Of a stretch of 33,040 nucleotides of DNA, positions 7,524-18,054 are shown one piece after another. The DNA is taken from NCBI GenBank assembly GCA_028282785.1, contig JANQHE010000045.1, positions 1-33,040 on the forward strand. Direction: 5' to 3'. The first letter of the stretch is position 1. Every line of letters begins with the position of its first letter. The notes below the pieces were generated by a model. That model was not told the origin of the DNA. It saw only the letters and a program-made list of their open reading frames with translations, and ran no database searches. Source of the DNA: Bacteroidales bacterium (lineage in GTDB: Bacteria > Bacteroidota > Bacteroidia > Bacteroidales > UBA12077). The translations under genes were made by a program, and so were the position numbers.

Positions 7524-9542
7524 ATGAGCACTAAAGATTTACAAAACTCTGATTCTGTTCAAGATGGAAATCAAAATGAGAATCCGGAATTGAATGAAAA
7601 TAAAACTGGATTAGATTCGGAAAAAAAAGATTCCCAAAGTGAAGTTGAAGAACTTGATCAAAATGAAAAACAAGTTGAGGTTGAACAATTGGTGAATGGG
7701 AATGAAGAAGAAAATATAAAGGAATTTAATCAAGCCGGGGATTCAATTGTTGAAAATGATGAAAGGGAGGAAGTAGAGGATTCCGAAGAAGTAAAAGTAC
7801 AAGAACAAATCGTTGAGGTAGACTATGCAAAGCTTAGCCGCGAAGATTTGGTTAAAGAATTACGGGAGGTTATTGATAAAAATTCAATTAATGACATAAG
7901 AAAAGAAGTTGAAGCAATTAAAGCCAGTTTTTATAAACAACAAAAAGCTTTAAACGAACAAAAAAGAAAGGATTTTTTAGCTCAGGGCGGTGTTATTGAA
8001 GATTTTGCTCCGGCAGAAGATCCTGTTGAAGAAGATTTAAAAGATTTATTTAAAAGATACAGGAGATTAAAAGCTGAATATAACAGGGATCAGGAAAAAG
8101 TTAAAGAAGTTAATTTGGCAAAGAAATATGAGATCATCGAGGAGTTAAAAGAACTGATTAATAAAGATGAATCTATTGGTGATACTTTTAAGGATTTTAG
8201 AGATTTACAGCAAAAATGGAAAGAAACAGGTCAGGTTCCTCAGCAAAAATTAAAAGATCTTTGGAATACATACCATCATCATGTTGAGAAGTTTTATGAT
8301 TATATCAACATTAATAAAGAGCTTAGAGACCTTGATCTTAGGAAGAATTTTGAAATTAAAACTGAGCTGTGTGAAAAAGCTGAAAAATTAATAGAAGAAA
8401 AATCAGTTGTAACTGCATTTAAAACATTACAAAAATTTCATAACCAATGGCGCGAGATTGGTCCGGTTCCAAACGATAAGAAAGATGAGCTCTGGGAGAG
8501 GTTTAAGGAAGCAACACGTGTTATAAATAAAAGACATCAGGATTATTTCAAAAACTTAAAAGAAGAACAAAAAAATAATCTTGAAAGAAAAGAGAAGTTA
8601 TGTGAGCAAGCTGAAGAAATTGCAGATAAGACTTTGGAGTCTCACAAAGAATGGACCGATCAGACGGATGCAATAATTGAGTTGCAAAAAGTGTGGAGGA
8701 CCATTGGATTTGCTCCCAAAAAAGATAACAATAAAATATATGCACGTTTTAGAGACGCATGTGATAAATTCTTTGGGAAAAAGAGAGAGTTTTATGCTCA
8801 AAATAAAGAATTACAGGATCAGAATTTAGTAAAGAAAATTGAACTTTGCGAAAAAGCTGAAGCAATTCAGGATAGTACTGATTGGAAGAAAACTACCAAA
8901 GATCTTATAAACCTACAAAAACAGTGGAAGGAAATAGGACCTGTTTCAAGGAAGCAATCCGATAAGGTTTGGAAACGTTTTAGAGCGGCTTGTGATCATT
9001 TCTTTAACAAGAAAGCTGATTATTATCAAAATATTGAACAAGAATTTGAAATTAATCTGAAAAAGAAACAAGAGATTATTGAAAAGGTTAAAACTTATAA
9101 GTTTACAAATGATGTAAATGAGAATTATGAAGCATTGAAAAGGTTTCAGGAAGAATTCTCTGAAATTGGTTTTGTACCTTATAAAATGAAAGATAAAATT
9201 CAGAATGAGTTTAGAGAAGAACTAAATAAACAGTTTGATAAGTTGAAGGTTAATGATAAAGAAAAGAATTTAATGAAATTTCAGAACAGGCTTGAGAACC
9301 TTCAACATAAACCTAAATCATCAAATAAAATTAAACACGAAAGGGATAAATTTTTTAATAAAATAAAGAAACTTGAAAGTAACATAACACTTTGGGAAAA
9401 TAACATTGGATTTTTCTCTGCTGATTCTCCGGAAGCTAAGGAAATGTTGAAAGATTACCAGGGAAAAATTGATAGTGCACGAAGAGAAATAGAATTACTT
9501 GAAGAAAAAATACGAATGATAGATCGTGCAGATTCAGAATAA
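7524..9542 (+). CDS. DUF349-repeat coiled-coil protein
   Basis: 672-aa cytoplasmic protein. Residues 1 to about 100 are acidic and probably disordered (many Glu, Asp, Gln). From about 160 to 590 there are five helical DUF349 (PF03993) repeats, each marked by a W/F-x-x-x-G-x-(V/A)-P/S signature: QQKWKETGQVP, HNQWREIGPVP, QKVWRTIGFAP, QKQWKEIGPVS, QEEFSEIGFVP. The last repeat has lost the Trp. A coiled-coil tail follows (SSNKIKHERDKFFNKIKKLE to the end). DUF349 proteins are widespread in Bacteroidota and their biochemical role is not settled. It sits 34 bp before pyrG with no terminator between, so co-transcription with pyrG is likely. Confidence 0.9.
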   Translation: MSTKDLQNSDSVQDGNQNENPELNENKTGLDSEKKDSQSEVEELDQNEKQVEVEQLVNGNEEENIKEFNQAGDSIVENDEREEVEDSEEVKVQEQIVEVDYAKLSREDLVKELREVIDKNSINDIRKEVEAIKASFYKQQKALNEQKRKDFLAQGGVIEDFAPAEDPVEEDLKDLFKRYRRLKAEYNRDQEKVKEVNLAKKYEIIEELKELINKDESIGDTFKDFRDLQQKWKETGQVPQQKLKDLWNTYHHHVEKFYDYININKELRDLDLRKNFEIKTELCEKAEKLIEEKSVVTAFKTLQKFHNQWREIGPVPNDKKDELWERFKEATRVINKRHQDYFKNLKEEQKNNLERKEKLCEQAEEIADKTLESHKEWTDQTDAIIELQKVWRTIGFAPKKDNNKIYARFRDACDKFFGKKREFYAQNKELQDQNLVKKIELCEKAEAIQDSTDWKKTTKDLINLQKQWKEIGPVSRKQSDKVWKRFRAACDHFFNKKADYYQNIEQEFEINLKKKQEIIEKVKTYKFTNDVNENYEALKRFQEEFSEIGFVPYKMKDKIQNEFREELNKQFDKLKVNDKEKNLMKFQNRLENLQHKPKSSNKIKHERDKFFNKIKKLESNITLWENNIGFFSADSPEAKEMLKDYQGKIDSARREIELLEEKIRMIDRADSE

Positions 9543-9564
9543 TCTATAATTAACAATCGAATAA

Positions 9565-11181
<1,617 letters not shown>

Positions 11182-11205
11182 TAACAAAATTATACTAATA
11201 TTGCA

Positions 11206-11232
11206 GGCAAGTAATACTTGCCTTATTTTTTT
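11206..11232 (+). terminator. Rho-independent terminator after pyrG
   Basis: A 7-bp perfect stem GGCAAGT / ACTTGCC (11206-11212 with 11216-11222), 3-nt loop, then TTATTTTTTT. It lies 24 bp after the pyrG stop and so separates pyrG from yidC, although the two genes are only 77 bp apart. Confidence 0.8.
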
Positions 11233-11258
11233 ATTAAAGATTATAAAGAAAATTTAAA

Positions 11259-13121
11259 ATGGATAGGAATTCAATTATAGGTATTGTTATAATAGCCGGA
11301 TTATTAGTGCTCTGGACACAAATAAACAAACCTTCGAAAGAAGAGATTGAAGCCGCAAAGCAAAAGAGAGATTCGCTTGAAATAGTACGTCAGCAGGAGG
11401 TTATTCAGCAAAAACAAATAGAACCAAATATTGCCGGTAATCTTCAGGATGAATCAAATGTTCAACAAGATTCAGTTGATTTTGATAAATTCGAAAGTCA
11501 ATATGGTGGTTTTGCAGAAGCTGCTTATGGAACACAAGAGTTTACTACTTTAGAGAATGAGCATCTTCGTGTAAAAATAAGTAATAAAGGAGGCAGGATT
11601 TATTCTGTTGAATTAAAAGAATATAAAACATATACCCAAAAACCACTTTTGTTATTTGATGGTGATTCAACTGTTTTTGGTTTACAGTTTAATACAACTG
11701 ATTTAAGAGGAATTGAGACGAATGATTTGTTTTTTGTTCCGGTTGAAACTACATCAAACTCAGTTAAGATGAGACTGTATGGTGGTGAAAACAAATACCT
11801 AGAATATGTTTACACTTTAATACCCGATGATTACATGGTCGATTTTGACATGAATTTTGTCGGATTCAACCAGGTGCTGGCAAATAATACGAATGTGTTA
11901 GACTTAAAGTGGTCAATGTATGTTCCTCAACTGGAAAAGGGAGCAAAGAATGAAAATATGTATACCACCATAGGATACAAATATTATCAGGATGAGGTAA
12001 ATACATTAAGGTCAAGAGGTAAGGATGATAACAGTGAAGAGTTAAATACAAAGTTAAAATGGGTTTCATTCCAACACCAGTTCTTTTCTTCAATTTTAGT
12101 AGCTGACAATTATTTAACAAATGGAATTATTGAATATGTTACGTTTGAAGAAGATGCTAAATATTTAAAATATTTTGAATCAACCATTGGAATTCCATTT
12201 GAATTTTCTTCACAATCATCGGTTCCACTATCATTCTATTTTGGGCCAAATCATTTTAATACATTAAAGAAATATGATTTAGAGTTCGAAAAGATCATAC
12301 CATTGGGAAGATCAATTATTAGTTGGATTAACAGGTTTGTGATTATACCGGTTTTTAACTTTTTAGATAATTATATTGCAAATTATGGCCTTATCATATT
12401 AATATTAACCATATTAATTAAACTTGTTTTATTTCCTCTAACCTATAGATCGTATTTATCTACAGCGAAAATGCGTGTTCTTAAGCCGGAAATTGATGAA
12501 ATTAATAAGAAGTTTCCTAAGAAAGAAGATGCGATGAAAAAGCAACAGGCAACCATGGCAATGTATAAAAAAGTTGGTGTTAATCCAATGGGAGGATGTA
12601 TTCCTATGGCGATACAATTTCCAATTTTAATTGCAATGTTCCGTTTTTTCCCGGCATCTTTTGAATTAAGACAAAAAGCATTTTTATGGGCCGATGACCT
12701 GTCTTCATATGATTCCATTATTGACTTACCATTTACTGTACCATTCGGATTTGGAGATCATATTAGTTTATTTACCGTTTTAATGGCGGTAGCATTGGTT
12801 TTCTCATCCAGATTAAACACCGGACAAATGAATGATGCAAATCAGCAAATGCCTGGAATGAAATTCATGATGACATATATGATGCCGGTTATGTTATTAT
12901 TTATCTTTAATAACTATTCATCGGGGTTAAGCTATTATTATTTCTTGTCGAATGTAATTACATTGGGTCAAACCTTGTTCATAAGAAGATTTGTTGATGA
13001 AGAAGCTCTACTAAAGAAATTACATGAAAACAAAAAGAAACCTGTTAAAAAATCGAAATGGCAACAGCGTTTGGAAGATGCGGCAAAACAAAAAGGATAT
13101 AAACCACCAAAGAAAAAATAA
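11259..13121 (+). CDS. yidC: Membrane protein insertase YidC (Oxa1 family)
   Basis: 620-aa inner-membrane insertase that integrates and folds membrane proteins, alone or with Sec. TM1 lies at about residues 5-21 (IIGIVIIAGLLVLW). It is followed by a large periplasmic beta domain (about 95-345, typical of Gram-negative YidC). The conserved Oxa1 core then spans about 358-590: TM2 with ILILTILIKLVLFPLTYRS, the cytoplasmic hairpin AKMRVLKPEIDEINKKFPKK, TM3 NPMGGCIPMAIQFPILIAMF, and the last helices MMTYMMPVMLLFIF and SSGLSYYYFLSN. Lys388 occupies the place of E. coli Arg366, the positive residue of the hydrophilic groove. The C-terminus is strongly basic (about 600-620), consistent with ribosome contact. 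Terminators lie on both sides, so it is probably monocistronic. Confidence 0.97.
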   Translation: MDRNSIIGIVIIAGLLVLWTQINKPSKEEIEAAKQKRDSLEIVRQQEVIQQKQIEPNIAGNLQDESNVQQDSVDFDKFESQYGGFAEAAYGTQEFTTLENEHLRVKISNKGGRIYSVELKEYKTYTQKPLLLFDGDSTVFGLQFNTTDLRGIETNDLFFVPVETTSNSVKMRLYGGENKYLEYVYTLIPDDYMVDFDMNFVGFNQVLANNTNVLDLKWSMYVPQLEKGAKNENMYTTIGYKYYQDEVNTLRSRGKDDNSEELNTKLKWVSFQHQFFSSILVADNYLTNGIIEYVTFEEDAKYLKYFESTIGIPFEFSSQSSVPLSFYFGPNHFNTLKKYDLEFEKIIPLGRSIISWINRFVIIPVFNFLDNYIANYGLIILILTILIKLVLFPLTYRSYLSTAKMRVLKPEIDEINKKFPKKEDAMKKQQATMAMYKKVGVNPMGGCIPMAIQFPILIAMFRFFPASFELRQKAFLWADDLSSYDSIIDLPFTVPFGFGDHISLFTVLMAVALVFSSRLNTGQMNDANQQMPGMKFMMTYMMPVMLLFIFNNYSSGLSYYYFLSNVITLGQTLFIRRFVDEEALLKKLHENKKKPVKKSKWQQRLEDAAKQKGYKPPKKK

Positions 13122-13131
13122 TACATAAAAA

Positions 13132-13158
13132 GGTTGATCTATCGGATCAACTTTTTTT
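13132..13158 (+). terminator. Rho-independent terminator after yidC
   Basis: Stem GTTGATC (13133-13139) with GATCAAC (13145-13151), extended by a G-U pair, loop TATCG, then seven T (13152-13158). The next gene starts only 9 bp later, so the EamA gene either has a promoter inside yidC or depends on readthrough. Confidence 0.9.
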
Positions 13159-13167
13159 CTTAAGAGA

Positions 13168-14097
13168 ATGAATAAAGAAACTTTAATTGGAACAATAGCA
13201 ATTGGGATTTCCGCAATTATGTGGGGATTCGATGGAGTTGTTTTAACTCCCCGGTTGTATAATTTAGACGTAGGGTTTGTAGTTTTTATGCTGCATCTGA
13301 TTCCTTTTGTTTTAATGAATGCTTTTATGTTCAGGCAATACAAGTTAATAAATCAGTTTAATTCAAAAGATATATTGATTTTTTTTGGTATTGCTTTAAC
13401 CGGTGGAGCCCTTGGAACTTTATCGATTGTAAAAGCTCTGTTTTTGGTTAATTTTCAGCAGTTGAGTGTTGTTGTTTTGTTGCAAAAGCTGCAACCCATT
13501 TTTGCCATTTTATTAGCCGCGATATTATTAAAAGAAAAACTTACCCGAAGGTTCTTATTTTGGGGATTCTTGGCAGTAATTGCGGGTTATACATTAACAT
13601 TTGAGTTTAACTGGCCCGCTATTTCATCAGATAAAAATACTGTTTTAGCTGCAATGTATGCTTTAACAGCGGCATTATGTTTTGGAAGTTCTACTGTTTT
13701 TAGTAAGATGGGGTTAAAGAAATATAACTTTAAAACAATGACATTCTATCGTTATGGTTTTACCGTGTTCTTAATGCTTTTATATGTTTTAGTCACTAAA
13801 GAGATCCATCAGTTTTCGCAAGCTACTCGTAGCAACTGGATATTTTTTATCATTATTGGCTTAACAACCGGAAGCGGTGCAATTTTTTTATACTATTATG
13901 GATTACGACGGGTAAATGCCATAATATCGGTAATTGTAGAGCTTATATTCCCAATATCTGCTATAATTTTTGATTACCTTTTTAATGATTCCCGGTTGTC
14001 TGTAATTCAATGGGCAAGTGCTGCAATTATGGTATTATCAATTATCAAGATTAATTATAAGGGAAAGATTAGTCAGGTGATTTTAAGAAGAAAGTGA
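13168..14097 (+). CDS. EamA/DMT-family transporter, ten-helix inner-membrane protein
   Basis: 309 aa with about ten transmembrane helices arranged as two repeated EamA halves: about residues 7-145, starting LIGTIAIGISAIMWGFDGVV, and about 160-300, starting LAAMYALTAALCFGSSTVFSKMG. The Trp-Gly of the first half and the Gly-Ser-Ser-x-x-x-Ser-K stretch of the second half are in the expected places for drug/metabolite transporters. The family exports or imports amino acids, nucleosides and other small metabolites; the substrate cannot be deduced. A terminator lies 9 bp before its start codon and another one follows the stop, so it may be a single-gene unit with its promoter within the end of yidC. 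Confidence 0.9.
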   Translation: MNKETLIGTIAIGISAIMWGFDGVVLTPRLYNLDVGFVVFMLHLIPFVLMNAFMFRQYKLINQFNSKDILIFFGIALTGGALGTLSIVKALFLVNFQQLSVVVLLQKLQPIFAILLAAILLKEKLTRRFLFWGFLAVIAGYTLTFEFNWPAISSDKNTVLAAMYALTAALCFGSSTVFSKMGLKKYNFKTMTFYRYGFTVFLMLLYVLVTKEIHQFSQATRSNWIFFIIIGLTTGSGAIFLYYYGLRRVNAIISVIVELIFPISAIIFDYLFNDSRLSVIQWASAAIMVLSIIKINYKGKISQVILRRK

Positions 14098-14122
14098 ATT
14101 TAATAAAATATCGAATTTAAAG

Positions 14123-14152
14123 AAAGGTTGGTCATACAGGGCCAACCTTTTT
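14123..14152 (+). terminator. Rho-independent terminator after the EamA gene
   Basis: Stem AAAGGTTGG (14123-14131) with CCAACCTTT (14142-14150), extendable inward by T-G and C-G pairs to about 11 bp, loop ATACAG, ending in TTTTT. It insulates the following two-component operon. Confidence 0.85.
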
Positions 14153-14224
14153 ACATGAATCAATACGGATATATAAAATTAATCTTTAACTTTAGACATT
14201 GTCCTTAAATCAAGATAGTTGTAC

Positions 14225-15793
14225 ATGAACTTTCTTAGAAACAAAATATTGCTTTCTGTTTTATTTGTTGTGCTAGTGGTTATTGTTCCGAGTTTTATTT
14301 TCTCAATTTACCAATATAACACCATAACTGATGAAGAAATGGTAATTGATGAAGTATACAACAATCAACTGGAATCCATTTTATTTTCAATTAACCAATA
14401 TTCAGTTGATGTAACAGATACGTGGATAAAGGAAATTAATGAAATTTACTCATCTGATAATCAACTTAATCTAAATAATTTAGAAGACTTATTAAATCAA
14501 AATGATGTATTAAAACAATTTAATATTTACAGTTATGATCATCCGGAAAACCCTGTTGTTGAGATATCAAAACTAGAGAAAGCTAATGAAATAGGTCGAA
14601 TTATACTTGATTTTATAAATAATAATCCACAAAAAATTAATGAATTAATTGAATTTCTGGAAAGTGATTACCAAAAGGTTTTAGGAGAAAAAACGGATTT
14701 GTTTCAGGACTTAACCTATTTAGTTTTTGCCTTAAAAATGGATACACTCCAAAGTATTGGAGTATTAACAATTGATACCAAACAATTTATATCGGAAACT
14801 CTTTCTCCTAAAATTCAACACATAGGAGAGGAAAGAATGAATATTTTGGTTTTTAAAAACAATAACTCTGAAATAGTATATTCAAATAGTGTTTCGGTAA
14901 ATACTGTGGAAAGTGTTCAGAAATCAAAGGAATTATGGCTTATTCCGGGTTATAGTGTTGGAATTCATTTAACAGGTAATACGTTAAATGATTTAGTAAG
15001 AAAAAGAGTGAGAACCGTAATATTTCTGGTTATACTATTTAATTTGCTTATCATATTCGGAACCTGGTTTTTATATTATAATGTAAAAAAGGAAATGGAG
15101 CTCGCAAAAATAAAAAGTGACTTTGTTTCAAATGTATCTCATGAATTAAGAACGCCGTTGGCAATGATCTCAATGTATTCAGAGACTTTAATGATGGACC
15201 GGGTAAAAGATGATCAAAAAAAGAAAGAATATTATGAAGTTATTCAGTTAGAAACGAACAGGTTAAATGGAATAGTGAATAATATTTTAAATTTTTCCAG
15301 GATTGAAAATAATAAGCGATCTTATTCATTCAATTCCTGTTCTATAAACGAAGCTGTTAATGAAGTTATACATGTTTATAAACACGAGTTACGGAACAAA
15401 GGTTTTACATATGATTTAATTCTTTCGGAAGATCTTCCGAAAATAAAAATAGACAAAGATGCCGTAAAGGATGCAATTATTAATCTAATATCTAATTCAA
15501 TAAAATATAGCGAAAATAATAAGCATATAGGCATAATTACAAATACTGAGGGGAAATACCAATTCATTGAAATTAAGGATAAAGGAGTTGGTATAAACGA
15601 AAAAGAACAAAAACATATTTTTGAAAAATTCTATCGGGTTCGCGAAGGAGATTTAGCTTACAAGGCGCAAGGTTCAGGTCTGGGTTTAAGCATTGTAAAA
15701 CATATTGTAGATGCACACAATGGTAGAATAATTGCTAATAGTAAACCGAACGGGGGTAGTAGTTTTAAATTATTATTTCCTTCTATTACATAA
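14225..15793 (+). CDS. Membrane sensor histidine kinase, partner of the OmpR-type regulator downstream
   Basis: 522 aa when started at the ATG at 14225; an in-frame TTG two codons earlier is less likely. TM1 lies at about residues 7-26 and TM2 at about 264-286 (VIFLVILFNLLIIFGTWFLYY). They enclose a periplasmic sensor of about 235 residues with no family I recognise (many Asn, Glu, Ile). There is no clear HAMP domain. HisKA: SNVSHELRTPLAM with the phosphoacceptor His306. HATPase_c: N box DAIINLISNSIKYS, G1 DKGVGI, F box FEKFYRV, G2 GSGLGLSIVKHI. It is a complete kinase. The regulator starts 10 bp after its stop, so they form a cognate pair. The signal is unknown; the exported proteins encoded just downstream suggest a cell-envelope or carbohydrate-related cue. 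Confidence 0.93.
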   Translation: MNFLRNKILLSVLFVVLVVIVPSFIFSIYQYNTITDEEMVIDEVYNNQLESILFSINQYSVDVTDTWIKEINEIYSSDNQLNLNNLEDLLNQNDVLKQFNIYSYDHPENPVVEISKLEKANEIGRIILDFINNNPQKINELIEFLESDYQKVLGEKTDLFQDLTYLVFALKMDTLQSIGVLTIDTKQFISETLSPKIQHIGEERMNILVFKNNNSEIVYSNSVSVNTVESVQKSKELWLIPGYSVGIHLTGNTLNDLVRKRVRTVIFLVILFNLLIIFGTWFLYYNVKKEMELAKIKSDFVSNVSHELRTPLAMISMYSETLMMDRVKDDQKKKEYYEVIQLETNRLNGIVNNILNFSRIENNKRSYSFNSCSINEAVNEVIHVYKHELRNKGFTYDLILSEDLPKIKIDKDAVKDAIINLISNSIKYSENNKHIGIITNTEGKYQFIEIKDKGVGINEKEQKHIFEKFYRVREGDLAYKAQGSGLGLSIVKHIVDAHNGRIIANSKPNGGSSFKLLFPSIT

Positions 15794-15803
15794 CATTTAC
15801 GAT

Positions 15804-16496
15804 ATGGCCAAAATACTTATTGTTGAAGATGAGCAACACATGTTATCAGGATTAAAAGATAATCTTGAATTTGAAGGTTATAGTGTAGATACTGCAGGGG
15901 ATGGGAACGTAGGTTTAAATAAAATACTTCATTCGGAATTTGATTTAATTCTAATGGATGTTATGCTTCCTAATATTTCTGGTTTTGATATTTGTAAAAA
16001 AGCAAGAAAGGAAGGGATAGAAACTCCTATTATTTTTGTAACGGCTAAATCTGAGGAAATTGATAAAGTTATTGGTTTGGAAACAGGAGGGGATGATTAT
16101 ATCACAAAACCATTTAGTTTAAGAGAATTGTTAGCGCGTGTAAAAGCAGTTTTAAGAAGAGCTCAACATGCAAATGTTAGTAAAGAAGGATCAAAAGAAG
16201 TTCAAATAGGAAAGCTAACTGTAAATTTTGATACGTATAATGCTTTTTTAAGTAAAATGCCTGTAAAGCTATCTATTAAGGAATTCGATATTTTACATTG
16301 TTTATGGAGAAGAAAAAATGGAACCGTTACTCGTGATACATTACTTGATGAGGTTTGGGGATACGATTATCACCCTACACCACGAACAATAGATAATTTT
16401 ATACTTAAACTACGGCAAAAAATCGAGGACGACCCAAATAAGCCAAATCATATACTAACCATACATGGGATAGGCTATAAGCTTATAATTAATTAA
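15804..16496 (+). CDS. OmpR/PhoB-family response regulator
   Basis: 230 aa from the ATG at 15804 (MAKILIVEDEQ). A longer in-frame opening from 15732 overlaps the kinase gene and adds only unrelated residues, so it is rejected. Receiver domain: acidic pair Glu8/Asp9, phosphoacceptor Asp52 (LILMDVMLP), Thr in VTAK and Lys in TKPF. The C-terminal winged helix (about 130-230) has the family signature LSIKEFDILHCLWRRKNGTVTRDTLLDEVWG and a wing ending HGIGYKLI. Members of this family bind as head-to-tail dimers to direct repeats spaced about 11 bp. Such an array lies 5 bp after this gene (16502-16548), so it is the natural candidate to bind there. Confidence 0.96.
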   Translation: MAKILIVEDEQHMLSGLKDNLEFEGYSVDTAGDGNVGLNKILHSEFDLILMDVMLPNISGFDICKKARKEGIETPIIFVTAKSEEIDKVIGLETGGDDYITKPFSLRELLARVKAVLRRAQHANVSKEGSKEVQIGKLTVNFDTYNAFLSKMPVKLSIKEFDILHCLWRRKNGTVTRDTLLDEVWGYDYHPTPRTIDNFILKLRQKIEDDPNKPNHILTIHGIGYKLIIN

Positions 16497-16501
16497 ATCG
16501 A

Positions 16502-16548
16502 TGACATTTTTGTGACATTTAATGACGAACTTTGACATTATTGTGACG
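16502..16548 (+). promoter_or_regulatory. Phased array of five TGAC half-sites, candidate operator for the OmpR-type regulator
   Basis: TGAC begins at 16502, 16513, 16523, 16533 and 16544: five copies at spacings of 11, 10, 10 and 11 bp, i.e. one helical turn each. Read on the other strand the motif is TGTCA/CGTCA with A/T spacers and resembles the Pho box (TGTCA repeated every 11 bp). The array sits about 70-110 bp before the ATG at 16615, the right distance for activation of the exported-protein operon. Direct binding by the adjacent regulator is inference. Confidence 0.7.
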
Positions 16549-16614
16549 AGTTAATGTTATGTGGCTTGTAGTTTAGCATTGAAATTAAATATGTTAAACT
16601 AAATCTTAAAAGCC

Positions 16615-16980
16615 ATGAAAATAGTTAAAATATTAACATTAACAGTAGCTGTTCTTATAGCAACAATGGCAGTGGGGCAATCAAAGAATAATAAAGAGAC
16701 TCGAAAAAAAGCCGTATCTCAATTGAATAATGATGTAAAAGATTTATTTGCCGGGATGCCATTTGAAGAAATTATGCATGGTACTAAAAAATGTGAATTG
16801 TCCTTGTGTTTTGGGGTAAATGATGATGGAACGGTTCATTTTTATCATGTGCTGGGGAAAAATTATGAATTAGTTGAATATTCCAAAGAATTATTATCAA
16901 ATAGTGATCTGTATTTAGAGAAGTATCTATTTAATGAGGACATTTATTGGATTAAAGTTAAATTTAAGTATGTTTATTGA
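16615..16980 (+). CDS. Small exported protein of unknown function
   Basis: 121 aa with a good signal peptide (residues about 1-22, MKIVKILTLTVAVLIATMAVGQ). The mature protein is about 100 residues with two cysteines (in KKCELSLCFGV). The pattern 'LCFGVNDDGTVHFYHVLGKNYELVEYSKELL...YWIKVKFKY' loosely resembles the TonB C-terminal fold (beta strand, D-G turn, beta strand, helix, beta strand), but I would not assign it to that family without a profile search. It is the first gene after the phased array, and 21 bp separate it from the first jelly-roll gene, so it probably leads a three-gene operon. Confidence 0.75.
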   Translation: MKIVKILTLTVAVLIATMAVGQSKNNKETRKKAVSQLNNDVKDLFAGMPFEEIMHGTKKCELSLCFGVNDDGTVHFYHVLGKNYELVEYSKELLSNSDLYLEKYLFNEDIYWIKVKFKYVY

Positions 16981-17001
16981 TCTTAATTTATTTTAAGTTA
17001 T

Positions 17002-18054
17002 ATGAAATTCACTTTGTTAAAAATGATTGTTGTACTTGTAGTTCTGCTAATCTTTGCAGGTGAATTGGCTGCTCAGGAATTAGAACGTTTTAGAGGCCTG
17101 CAAGGATATTGGCAGTTTACTGTTGGAGACAATGAAAATTGGAAAAATGTGGATTTTGATGATAAGGATTGGGATAGGTTATATGTGCCTGAATCATGGG
17201 AGTCACAAGGATATAATGAATACAACGGTTTTGCCTGGTATAGAAAAACATTCAAGTTATCAAATGTAAACTTAAACAAACCGGTTTATCTGGTACTAGG
17301 GAAAATAGATGATGTAGACGAAGTATTTGTAAATGGAGAAAAGATAGGACAGTCAGGGAACTTTTTTCCTGCGTTCTTAACTGCACATAACATAGAACGT
17401 GTATATAGAATTCCTCATAGTTTATTAAAAAGGGATAACAATAATTTAATTGCTGTTCGTGTTTATGATTCCCATCTAAGTGGTGGAATTTATGATGGAG
17501 AGGTGGGATTATACTATGATATTACAAACGATTTACTTGAGGTTAATTTGGAAGGGAAATGGAGTTTTGCGTTAAGCCATCCCCCGGATAATATAAATCC
17601 AAACTTATCAGAATTGGAATGGACAAAAATAAATGTTCCGGCCAAATGGGAGGATGAAGGTTTTGAAGGATATAATGGATATGCAGTATATATGAAGACT
17701 TTTAATATTCCTGAAAAATTAGCTGAAGAGGATTTAGTGTTGTTATTAGGTAAAATAGATGATTATGATTATGTATATTTCAATGGTAAACTGATCGGAA
17801 AGGTATTTGATTTAAAAAAGTACGGAGCATACTCGGGAAAGGGCAATGAATATTCTGCTTTGCGCGGTTATAAAATACCTTCCAAATATATATATGAAAA
17901 TGAAAGAAATACGATTGTAGTAAAAGTTTATGATTATTTCAAAGATGGAGGAATTTATGAGGGACCAATAGGTATTACTACGAAGGAAAAATTTAAGTAT
18001 TTTGAAAAAAAATATTATAATAACTATTCCCTATGGGATTTTCTAATAAATTGA
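17002..18054 (+). CDS. Exported protein with two tandem GH2-type sugar-binding jelly-roll domains (paralogue 1)
   Basis: 350 aa with a signal peptide (about 1-24, ending ELAAQE). It contains two repeats, about residues 30-180 and 185-340. Each has the order: G-x-W-x-F strand, W..(V/I)xVP, (S/K)WExxG(Y/F)xxYNGxAxYxKTF, then LxLGKIDDxDxVxxNGxxIG, and a final RVYD/KVYD ..GGIYxGPxG. This is the fold and motif pattern of the N-terminal sugar-binding domain of GH2 enzymes and of similar domains in sialate O-acetylesterases. No catalytic domain follows. It could be a soluble periplasmic glycan-binding protein or an accessory to the sensor kinase. The second domain is more diverged (FALSHPPDNINPN insertion). 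Its last 22 bases overlap the start of paralogue 2. Confidence 0.85.
   Translation: MKFTLLKMIVVLVVLLIFAGELAAQELERFRGLQGYWQFTVGDNENWKNVDFDDKDWDRLYVPESWESQGYNEYNGFAWYRKTFKLSNVNLNKPVYLVLGKIDDVDEVFVNGEKIGQSGNFFPAFLTAHNIERVYRIPHSLLKRDNNNLIAVRVYDSHLSGGIYDGEVGLYYDITNDLLEVNLEGKWSFALSHPPDNINPNLSELEWTKINVPAKWEDEGFEGYNGYAVYMKTFNIPEKLAEEDLVLLLGKIDDYDYVYFNGKLIGKVFDLKKYGAYSGKGNEYSALRGYKIPSKYIYENERNTIVVKVYDYFKDGGIYEGPIGITTKEKFKYFEKKYYNNYSLWDFLIN

Noticed and set aside
15732-15803. N-terminal extension of the OmpR-type regulator
   Set aside because: It overlaps the end of the kinase gene, and MAKILIVEDE at 15804 is the family's usual start.
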